From positions 119,514,969-119,578,968 of the forward strand of contig CM063502.1 of NCBI GenBank assembly GCA_032207245.1: 64,000 bases of DNA, given 5' to 3'. A model generated the notes under the pieces. The model ran no database searches, had not been told where the DNA came from, and worked only from the letters and a program-made list of their open reading frames with translations. Positions 41,099-53,000 of this stretch are shown piece by piece. The stretch's first letter is position 1, and every line of letters starts with the position of its first letter. This DNA is from Pardosa pseudoannulata (lineage: Eukaryota; Arthropoda; Arachnida; Araneae; Lycosidae). Both the position numbers and the translations under genes were made by a program.

Positions 41099-44000
41099 AA
41101 AATCTTGGTATTTCTAAATATTTTAAAATTGGAAAGAAATTTGCGTATATTGGTGAGACTATCTTCACTTGATATAAGATTTTCATCCTCTGGGGGACCA
41201 GTACTCTTCCCTTGAATCGTTGAGGTTTTCCTCATTTCCGTGCGTTTCTCTCTTTTATTTATTTCCAATGTATATCGGGATTCTTCAATTAGGATGAAAT
41301 AACGATTTCGCGATGTACATAAATTGCTGTTCCCTGATACAGACATGCCAACTGCTCCGGTTTCAGCAGAGTTGCTCCGCAAAAATGATAAAAATTGCAT
41401 ACTCCGCACACTCCTCAAATTGCTCCGCAAAATAACAAAAATTTTGTTTCGGGGGAAATATTTCGTTAATTTTATCAAATCTCGTAATATCTGAAGGAAT
41501 TCTGAAGAATTTCTTTTCATAATTCTTTTCTCCGCTATTTGCAGCTAATAAATATTGCTAAATAGGCCTAACCTACAGCGAAATGTAAATATTCAGAAGG
41601 GGAAGATGGCGTCCTATTGCTTTTTCCCCACTATGGCACGTTGTTCATCCTGTAGTACTGGCCTTGATGGTGACCTTGAACGAAGGTTGAGTGCATACAT
41701 AGGCCACTAATGAGCCGAGCGCGAGAATGCAAGAATTCTAACTACGCTGTAGCGGGAGATAACGATGACAATAAGGAAATACTGCGCAAGCTCGTTTCTT
41801 CTCTGATCTATGGTACTGTTGTTGCATCAGCATTTTAGACACTCTTTCGCTATTACGGTATTTTGTAATTTAGCAGGTGTGCTTTTTGATTATTGCTAAG
41901 TACTTAAGTGCAATGTCTAAACGGAAACATCAACAACAATTTAAAGAAGAATATCAAGAATTATGGCCGGTACTTAAACGGTCAAAAGTTTCCAATAGTC
42001 ATGTGTATTGTTCTGTTTGCAACATTGATTTTAGCATCGCTCATGGAGGGAAATATGATTGCCGGCGCCACGTGGAGTGTTCTCGACATCTGGAAAAAAC
42101 CAAAGTTTCCACATCACATCTCAGCTTGAAATCAGTGTTTACAAAGACAAATGATTTAAGTGTGATTAAAGCTGAAACTCTTTTTACTAGCTTCTTAGTG
42201 GAGCATAACTGTCCTCTATCCGCGGTGGATCATGCGGGTCCATTGTTTAAAAAGATGTTTCCCGATTCTCCAATAGCCTCAAAATACGGATGTGACCGAA
42301 CGAAAACTACCGCAATTTTGAGAAGTTTTTCTGATTCGGTGGTAGAGGAAATTGTAGAAAATCTGAAGTCATCAAAATTTACACTCGCAACGGATGGGAG
42401 TAATTCATCCGAGAATGAAAAATTATTTCCGATTCTTGTGACATACTTTGAAACTACATTAGAAAAAAAATGTGACAATGTTGATTTCACTCCCAAAGCT
42501 GAGTGGAGAAGGTACAGGTGAAAACATTTTCAAATTATTAGACACAGAATTTGAAAAATACGGGATCAGTTGGCAAAATTGTTTGTCCTTTTGCACGGAT
42601 AATGCGTCTGTAATGACGGGCCGTTTTAAAGGTGTTATTAAATTCATTAAAGAAAAGAACCCAAAGGTGGTTTTGAATGGATGCACATGCCACTTAATAC
42701 ACCTAGCTGCACAGCATTCTTCTAAAGAACTTGAATTTCCCTTTGATGAGTTTTTTGTAGATATTTTTTATCATTTAAAAAAAAGTTCTAAAAGAGTTGA
42801 ATCTTTTAGATTGTGCCAAACTTTATGTGAAGTTGAACTTCATAAAATATTGAAATATGGTAGTACTCGATGGCTGTCCATGGAAAGAGTTGTTAATAGA
42901 ATTCTTGAGCAGTGGGAACCCTTAAAAATGTTTTTCTGCGAAAAAGAAGAATCAGAATCTGATGCAGTATTGCATATTAGAAAACATTTCCAGAGTCCCA
43001 CAACTCGTTTGTACCTCCATTTTTTGCAGAGTGCTTTGCCAATTTTTACTAAAGTTAATACATTCTTACAATCTGAAGCACCTCTTGTTCATAAACTACA
43101 GAGGCAGCTTATTTCATTATACACAGATTGTTTGTCTCGTTTTATTAAGCCTTCTGCTGTTCAAGAATCTAAAGACATTTTTCAAATCAATTTTTCTGAC
43201 AGAAAATTGCAAAAGTTAGTGGATGACTTGGTTATTGGACACAAAACCAAGCAGTATTTTGCAAATTCATTCCTGTCAGATTCTGAAAAGAAAAATTTCT
43301 TTAAATGTGTTCGTGCCTTTTATAAAAAAGCATGTGCATATATGCTTAAAAAATTTCCTCTGAGAGATGAAATGTTGATGCATGCTGAAGTTGCAGATAT
43401 CAGTATAAGAGCTCAGACTAAGTTTAGTTCTGTGAACTATATTCATTGAATGTTTCAATATCTTTACTGATAATGCATTAGATGAACTAGAAGCAGAGTT
43501 TAATCTTTACCAAATTGACAAATTTAGTGAGGAAATTCTAACCTGTGAGCGCTTAGATACAGCTTGGTTTAAAATCAGTTGTTTAAGAGATCACAATGCA
43601 GCAATAAAATACAAAATTTTACCAAAAATAATGCTAAATATATTGCTTTTTCCACACAGTAATGCTGCATGTGAAAAAGTTTTCAGTACTGTGCGGAAAA
43701 ACCAAACTGAATTTAGGTCATATTTGGGAAGAAAAACTCTAGAATCTCAGATGATAGAGAAATGTAAATATTTTAATCAGGGTCAATGTTGTTATAAGAA
43801 GAATTTTTCTGAAAAAGAACTTGTTAAAGCTAAAAAATCTATTTATACAATGTTAAATGCATAAATTTTAATTTACCTTTAATAGTATGTTAATTTTTAA
43901 TTATTTAATTTGCTCAGTTTTAATTTAGAAATTAATAAAATATATAATTAATACATAATTTGTTTGTATTATTTTAAAATTTGTTTTATGTATGTAAATT

Positions 44001-47000
44001 GTATACGCGTTTACTTTGTGGGTAGCATGTTAAATTTTAAAACCGCGCTGTTGCTCCTCACAGAGTTGACTGAATGTTGGCATGTCTGCTGATATACCGC
44101 GTTTCTTTCTCAGTGTTGCAAAATCGGATGTTCAAATATCAGTTAGTTGGAGTGCTACAGTCTACTGCTCCGCTATACAAGGGCTAATGAGACCACCACC
44201 TTCTGCTTAAAGCCGATTCGAATGACTACGAATATCTATACCAATAGTGGAATTCGAACCCGCGAATTCCGTAACCGAAGAGCAATGCTTTATCCATTCG
44301 GCCATCGTTTGGTGTTTATATAAAAGAACGTTTCATTGCGCATACGCTATGTAACTAGAAGTTGTAAAATTGGAAAGATTATGTTTATATGTCGGAGGGT
44401 GACTTTTAGGAACAATATGCCTTGTATACTCTAATATTGTTATGATAACGGAAAAACGATTTCACATCAGAGTTTGCCTATCAGTTTAGCTATATAAGAA
44501 TTCGTTCACATCTTGATCCGAACTCAAAGTTTGGAAATCAGTGTCGGGATGGAGTACTCTTTATCGATATTTCATGATATATCGATACATCGCCCAGTCT
44601 TAATGCATACTGTAGTGAAATGCAAATTTAGTGTAAGATCTCGTAAAGGATATATAAAAGAATGCTGACTAATTTTAAAAAATACAGCGAAATTAAAATA
44701 AAGTTAGAGAAAAATAAGATGAATAATTTTATATAACTATAAAGTATTCGTCTACGTTAAAAACGTCATTTTTTGCCAAAAATCATAATTTTTTTATTTC
44801 TCTATTGTAAAATTTCAACTTTTAGGCTTCTAAATCTGTTTTTGTTTTGTCTTTACGGCATTTAAAAGAAAAGTTACAACTGTTTAAACATCAGTGACAG
44901 CTGTCAAAACAAAACAGAAGCGCGACTACTGAACCGGAAGTTGTGAATTTAAAGAGCATTTTCTGGACAAAACTTTTTAAATTTTCAAAGATTACTTTAA
45001 AAAAATTTTAGTATTTTTAATAACTACCAACTTGGCAATTAGAAAGTTTTGAAGCAAGAAAGTGTGGGGAATTTTAAACATGTATTTTAATTTTTTTAAA
45101 GTATTAAAGTGGTTTCATAAACTTCAAATGTATTTTTCTCCGAACGGTATTTTTAATAAAATATTGAAACTTGAAATGTAATTTCTCTAAAGGTTCTTAA
45201 AATATTTTGTTGAAAATTATTATGTATGCTTTTGATAGTATTTACTAATAAATGACCTTAAAGCTTTAAATTTTGAAAATTTTTAATGATGTTACACTCA
45301 TAGTTAGATATAAAGGTAATGAAAATTCGTTAAAAATTCAATGTGTATGATTTTGAAGGACCGAAATTTTTTGCCAAATGTAAATTAAGCAAAGATTTTA
45401 GGTGATTCACTAGTCCAGTGTATAAGAAATGTGTTGCATCAAAAATCTTGAAATAATTTAATTTATTAAAAGATTAGACCTTTTGAAAAAAAAACAATTT
45501 TTTTACTAAATTTTCTTCATTTATTAGAAATTTTATAAAAACTTCTCCAGGAATAAATTTTTTAAGTGCAATTCTTTATGGTAATATAAAAAATAAATCT
45601 AAAAATATAAAAACATGAACTAGTTTTCTACGTTTAAAGAAAAAAGTTTTCCGAATGTAGATGGATACCTTAAATATTTAAATAGCTAATTATTTAATAT
45701 AACAGTTGTAATTGGATGCCTAAAATTATTCATATCAGCATTGAAAGCTTCATTTTGTCTCATTATTTTTCAGTTTTTAATTATATTTAGTTAATTTAAA
45801 ATAAAGTAGTTTAAATGCAATTATTTTACAAAAATAATTTAGAAATGAGGGAATATTGGAGTGCATTTTTTGTGACCACCCTGGGTAACCTAATCTTGAA
45901 AGAGCATTAGGGGGAGAAGTCTTATGTATAACCTTGCTGAAGGTGTTCATGTAAAATATTTTATCATTTTATTTTCCAAGTAAAATTTAAAAAAAAAAAA
46001 AAAAAAAATTACTTGGAATTGGGATTTTTAGGCTCATTGATTGTTTTGCAATAAATGGAGAGACGAAACTCATCAAAATAACTTTTAAAGGCTGGAGTAG
46101 CAATGCACAAAATGTCATCTATTTTTTGCTGTTCATTTTATCTTCTATTTAAACCTCTTAATCTCTCAAGGGCATTTGTATCTTCATTTGTAAGTACTGT
46201 CTTTTGTTATGCAGTAGTGATGTTCATCTGCATCTTCCCACCTTGGGAATTATTCTCCTTTGTGAACTAATCCGTGTTCAGAACTCAGCCAACACGTTGA
46301 AAGATAAAATTATCTTTATCTATAAGTACATTCTTTATGATCTTGACCAAAAAAACACTTGATATATCTTTTACATTACACTGAAGGGAAAATGATGGCT
46401 TTCCTCTCCTGTCCGGTCCTTTTTTAGTGCTGTTTCATTTGATTTTGTGAATGAAAAGTAAATATCCTACTGATATTGCTTGTAATCATGTGTAGTAACT
46501 CTTTAAGCATCATGCTGTAAAGAATACTTTCTTGTTAACAAATAAATTCGTACTGAAGCTGTAATAAGGAACCTTACTAGTAATTCTTTAGCTTTGGTTT
46601 TTAATGCTAATCTTTTATATGATTATACTAATTACATAGAAATATATGTATATTGCATATGCAAAACCAATAAATCATATCAGAAATTATTGAATATTTG
46701 GCCATTCCGAATGCTATTAACGAATCATTCACAAACTTAAGTTTATTTTTTAAATCGTTACTTTAACTGCTACAAAAACACTATATCCTGCTCCAAATCA
46801 AGATTTTGACTGCTACGAAAATGCTTTCTTCTGCTACAAATTTAAAGTTTTGCTGCTCCGAAAACTGCTACGAAATGCTTAAAGGGGCGCAACATCCCTG
46901 AAAATGTCTAGCCACTAGTTATTGTTAGTATTGTATTTAGCTCTACACACTTGTTCCAGATGAAGACATTCTTATATATTCATCTAATTGCTAAAAATGG

Positions 47001-50000
47001 GATTTCATCCAAAACCATACATTCTGGTTTTCTAATCACTTCTCTGTTAGGTCTGGACTGCACTTCACCAGAAAACACGACAGAAACGGAAATCCTACGC
47101 ACTTCCAGTCTTTTCTGTTTCTGTCCAGCAGAATACGGAGTAGAAAATATTGGACTTTTTCTATTTCTGTCGACGTTTTCCATTCTATGACAGCCAATAG
47201 GAATTCTTCTAGTTACGTACACAGTCAGAGCAATGGCAGCGACTATGAATGTTGACTTATTTGTTAAAAGTCAACATTCATAATAAAATATAATATTAAT
47301 ATGTAATATTGCTATGTATGTTTTTTGTCTTTTGTTATGCTTGAAGATACACTGTTTAGCAAGCACCAGAAACATTAACCCGTCTTGTATACGTGACACA
47401 GCGATTTCACTCTTATCAGTCCAGCGTCACCTCCATGCGATAATCTCTGGTTAGTATTGAGAGACCAGCAGCGAAGATCGGAACGTTTTATTTTAATTTT
47501 TAAATGCTAGATTTAATTACTAAATGCTGTTACAGATATCCATAAGATTCTTGCTTAAAATGTAAAGAACACAAATCAATGCAAACATCAGCATGGGTGA
47601 AGAGGGGTATCGACTGGTATTAAATACAAGTTTACATAATATACAAGTAAACCTCATTAAGTGTATACCCGTGCAACACCGGGTATGGAAAGCTATTACT
47701 TACTTCTCAGAAAGAAAATATATTTGAATTTTAAATATGGAAACAGAAAAGCAAGGCACTTTTTTGGGGGTATACTAATAAATTTTAGAATTAATACAAA
47801 TTGTTTTATAATTAATTTAATTATTATTTTTGCTTTTAATTTCCAATTAAATGTTATGATAGCTTGTCTAGCTCACTTAAAATATAAAGGGAAAAATTTG
47901 TTAAGCATGGAAGAAATGGTTTTAGAATGGCGAAGCAGCAGTAACAGTTATTATGTGATAACAATGTCATAACAAATATCAGGCCAACCGAAGAGCAACG
48001 CCCTACCCATTCGGCCGATCGATGTCTAAATGGGTAGGGCGCTGCTCTTCAGCACAGAAGTTCGTGAGTTTGAATTCCATTGCTGGCATGGATGTTCACA
48101 GCCGTTCGAAAATTCATACTTTGGAGGAAAAGAGGAAATCTTTCCTCAAAAGAGTTACTAGGAGTTTCAGTAAATAAGAGATTTTTATTTTGAGGCATTA
48201 AATTTTGAGATTTATATAGAAATGTTAATAATTATGATTGATTGTGAAGCACTAAATATTTTGGCGAAATCATTGCATTGAATTATTTAATTCTATTTTT
48301 ACTTGTCATTTGGCTGAAGTTACTCTGTTTGGTACTTATGTATTATCCCATTGACTATATTGCCGAGTAAAACTTGTTCGCCAAAGAAACTCAAAGCGAG
48401 CAAGCAAGCTTAATAAGTGGGTAAATGTATAAGTATATTATTCTGGTTTTTTCTTAAATTATAGTTTAAATTTTTACTAATATAATAATTATAATTATTA
48501 TTTAATAAAAATTAGTTAAGATTTTTGTACAAAATATAAGTTTAGCTTTAGGCCTATTATATATAAACATTATAGGGTTATCATGTTTGGCTATTATTCA
48601 TGGTTCCTATTTAATTATTATAAAAACAGATAATTTGTGCAATTTATCTCAGGGTTTAAACTCTGAAACATTTGAATTTGATTCCGATTCATGTTTAAGC
48701 CACGACTTAAGCATACATAATAAATCCAACTAATGTATATTGAATTTTAGTTTCTATTATCAGCTCTTTATCATTAATAAATAAAAATTGCTATCAGAAT
48801 TCATAACAAAATATTCTAGAATTTAAATTGGGGGGAGATAATTTACTTTTTAAAGTTGGATGCAGTATTGCTTATAACAAGATAATTTTTAACAAAGATA
48901 CCTTAGAAACAGATAATTTGTGTAATTTATCTCAGGGTTTAAACTCTAAAATATTTTATTGATTCATGTTTAAGCATTCAGAATGAATCAAACAAATGTA
49001 TATTTCATTTTAGTTTCCATTATCAGCTCCTTATCATTTTAAAAACAAAATGGAACATTTCTCTTTTTTTTTATTTAGATAAAATAACTTTAAAAAAACA
49101 GCAAATGTATTATTACTCTCATTGTAATTCAATAGGGTTCATATTTAAATTAAATATTTTATATAATGCAAGATGTAATATTGTGTTTGTTTTTAATGTA
49201 AATATCATAGTTCTTATGAAATAAAAAGTTGTAAAATTAATGCATAGCTTAAAACTACACAAATATACCTTAATGTCAATGCAAGTCTGGTATCTGCCAG
49301 TAAACTTTTTCTCCAATAAGTATTTTTTCTTTCGATGAGGGTGGTTACAGTATGTAGAATTTCATCAAACACATCTGGCATCATCCTCATAAAGCTGTAA
49401 TACAATATTAGTGTGTTATAAAATTTCTATGTAAGCAAAATAAAACATAGAGAGCAGACATTTTTTTTTTTTTTAAAGAATTGTATACTTACTCGAAATA
49501 GAACTCCTGATCAATAGTACGAAGATCCTTAACTAGTGTGTTATAGATTCTATACTTTCCTCTCTCTAGGAAAATCTAACAAATCCAATCTTATTTCTTG
49601 ACATTTTAGGTTTTCAATAGTAATTATTAGTCTAAGACATACTAAGCAAGGTTATATTTATTTCTCTAAAATCAGAACTTGAAGGTAAATCTAGAGATTC
49701 TGGTATGAGAACATGTTTGTTTTATTGAAACAAGGTTCCTTCTTATGTTATCAATATCTAATATATATTTCTTTATGATTATTTTTTGATTGTAATCATA
49801 TTTATAAATTTTTTAAAACCTGTTTAAGAATTTGTAGCACATGTTACTTTATCCCCACTTTCAGGTGGTTGAGATGAAACAGTTTTTTCCTGTTGATTGC
49901 AAACAAGGAATTTATAAACTTCCTTTTGGAATCTAGATAGGCTGAATTGTTGAGAATTGAGTTTTAAAGAATCAGAACTAACCTACTGTGCTTTATACAT

Positions 50001-53000
50001 AGTAAAATCCAATGTATTATATTTTAGAGTTTTTTTTAAATTTGGGATGGTTAAAATACATTAATAAACATAGTCTACTACATGTTAATATGATTTGGAT
50101 GAGAGGTTCACAATCAAAGTGAATGAATGCTATTTGAAATAATATAGCAAAATTAAGTTTTAAAGTTTCTATCTGATATTTAATTCATGAAAATTTAAAT
50201 TTATTTTGGGAAATGCCTACTAATTAGGCTATTTTTTTAACATATGTACATAGGAAATAACAAGTTATTAACCCTAGTAAACTATTTTGTTTCATTTTAA
50301 AAATTGAACGTGGTTCACTCTTGTTATGAACTCTCATATATCCTAGATGAGGTGTATTTATTTTTAAGATGGCCCATATATGTGCTATCAATACTTATGT
50401 TATTAAAGTATAGTAGTATCATATAGAAATCATTGAGTCTAATCTTAAGGGGAAATACTAAAATTTTTTAAATTGAAAGTTCTATTCTCAGTTTTATGTT
50501 AGTTTATATTTAAATGAAAACATTAAAAGAACATTTTTTTTTCATAGTGCTTAGTTTATATTCTAATGCTTGTTTATATTTTTATTTATTTTGTAATAAC
50601 TTTAATTCTAAATATTAAAATATATTAATATTCTTTTCTATAGAGCGACTAACTGTTCATTCATGTGATATGTGGGAATTTGTCAGAATAGTTAAGTGTT
50701 TCAACATAACATCCCTACTTACTGAAATCAGAAAGGCCATGTTAGTAAGTAAGTAAAACTTAATTATGTTCATATATTTTATGAGCCTTATTTCATGGGT
50801 AAATTAGAACTTTACTCTAGGCCCCAAATCTTAGGGGATTCCCAAGTCTCTCAAAACTACTCTATGAAATATTCTCATTTTTCAGTTAAAAATTAATTTC
50901 ATTCTCAGAAAAAGTAACTGCAAAATACATTTTATAATAGAAATTAAACTTCCATTAGTGAATCAGACAAATTAATGAAATAATGATTTCTTGTTAAATA
51001 CATTATGATGAAATTCTTATTACGGAAATTTTTGTTTTTGTTTCATGTGATTTAAATCTGTTAATTTTATTTTATCATTCATTTTACTTAGAGTTGATTA
51101 CATTTCAAAATTGAATGTAGTGTTTTATAATGGACTTCAGCTATTCTCTGTCCTTGACATTTTTATTCTTTGGTTGTGATTGACCTGATCAGTAGCTAAA
51201 TCATTAAACTATCATTATTTTGGCCTTTTAAAGAGGGAAAAGAAGCCACTCTTACTTTAATAATTCATTTTTTTTTATCTTGAAAGAAACTCATTCAATT
51301 ACATATTGTTCTTTAATAGGAAAAATAAAAAATAAAATAATTATTTTCCATAAAACCTGAAGATAAAAAATTATTTATGCATAATATATTCAGGGATAAC
51401 CGCATGATATTATAAATCATTCTTTCCTAGCTAACCCCATTGATACATTCCATTAATAGTAGATTAGAGGATATCCCAAATTGCCCTTCCAGATCTCCAT
51501 ATACCCATGATTAGGGCCTTTTTCTGTTCTTTAAGTTTTGAGTAACGAATGTTTTTCTAATTTTTATTTACTTGTGATTCAATTTTTATTTAATTTTTGT
51601 CTTAATTAAGTTCTAATGCTTTGAAATTTAACGTAGACAAAAGAAGCCTTAATTACCATTTCACAAATAAGCGTCTATCTCGAGAAGTTTTATTAAAGCT
51701 ATTTTTGTCAACTGTACCAAGACAATTTGAACCAAAGGTGAGTTAACTATTGAATAAGTTTGCTTTACAAATGTGACTCCAAATTTATCTTAATTATTTG
51801 AATTCCATTGATTTAAATAACTTATATCTACTACATTTTACTTTAGCATAATCTTTTATTACAGCTCTTAACAGCCATATGCAATTTATGTCTTTTTAAT
51901 AATAATGACTGAAAAAAATCTTTTTGTTGCCATTTCTTAACAACGAAAGAAAAGAAAATATTAACTGTTATTTTAAATCTCTGCATAAGTTCAGCCATAA
52001 AAGCATTCTTCTCTCAGTAACTGAGTTATGATACAGGATATTATTACCTTTCAAAACAGACTATTTGGACAATATGCCTCTCAAAGTTGTTAGTATGGTG
52101 TTTTGGTGAGGGGTTTTGGTAGTCCAGTGTGGTGATTGTACCACAGTGGACTGGATAAAAAACAGTCTTGATGGGGATAGGCAAGTTTTGGATGGGGAGG
52201 CATTCAAAGTGTTGAGTGCTTATGAACTACTGAAATTATACAAGATTGCTTACAGGGCTAGAAACATTTACACCACAGATTCTAGCATCATACTTAAGTG
52301 CCTTCAAAGATTTAATGAAGGCCTTATTACTAACCACTGGAGAGCCCTACATGTCTTGTCAGAGTCTGGTAGCTACAGGTGGATTTTCGAAGTGGAAGAA
52401 GCAGATGTAGATTCCATCAAACTTCTCAACTTTAGAGCCTACTCTGGGTTGGACTATGGGATTTTTAATAGAAGTAAAAGGAAGGGTATTGAAGGTGAGC
52501 CCTCTGTGGACAAGTCTTCAAGTGACAAGCCTAAGGTAACTGCCTCTGAAGCCACTACCTTGCAAGCTCCTCAAGCATACCTGAGTTTGAGGATCTTGAG
52601 GTCACCTCAAAGTCTGATGTTACTATGAGATGTCCGAGTGCTTCACTTTGGAGATTGATAGGGCACTGAAGCAACTGGAGGAGGAGGAGGGTGAATGCTA
52701 TCCCCCTGCTCTGAGGCAGGGGGAATGCATTTACCCTGCTCCATTATAATATGATTATTTGTCCTATTATCACCTATGGCTCTATTTTCTGGTGGTCCAG
52801 GACCAGACTTGATCTAAATAAGCTGCAGAGAATGGTCTGTATTGCTCTTATGGATAAAACTATCCCTACTGCTGTTCTAGAACTTTTGCTAGGCATGCTT
52901 CCTTTGCATCTATGGATTGAAGCTGAGGCTATAATCTGTATGAAGCATTTTAAGAGTCTGAGTCTCAGGAGGGATTATGCTTTTTATCTCTCTTTGGGGT

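Larger units (their letters stand above)
36659..46900. mobile_element. Composite hAT-like element, two head-to-tail bodies, 10.2 kb
   Basis: The left end is CAGGGATGTTGCGGCTGCGC and the right end in reverse is CAGGGATGTTGCGCCCC. An exact 6-bp duplication AAAATG (36653-36658, 46901-46906) flanks the whole. The left terminal block is doubled (36659-36800, 36801-36912). The body then appears twice: 36913-40735, ending in its own GCAACATCCCTG, and 40736-46900. Subterminal repeats (CTGCTCCAAA, CTGCTACGAAAATGC) are hAT-like. No transposase of its own is evident. The second body carries the nested hAT 41340-44088. It lies in intron 6. Confidence 0.85.
40736..46900 (+). repeat. Composite element, body unit B (with nested hAT)
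   Basis: After removal of 41340-44088 and one 6-bp duplication, about 3.4 kb aligns with unit A from AATTATGTTAGTTCTAC to GCAACATCCCTG. It has a T30 run at 41065-41094, matching the T38 of unit A. It lacks the left terminal block. Confidence 0.88.

Noticed and set aside
47655..47685. Helitron end suggested by TACCCGTGCAACACCGGGTA
   Set aside because: A short hairpin is present but no TC start, CTRR end or Rep/helicase sequence is found nearby.
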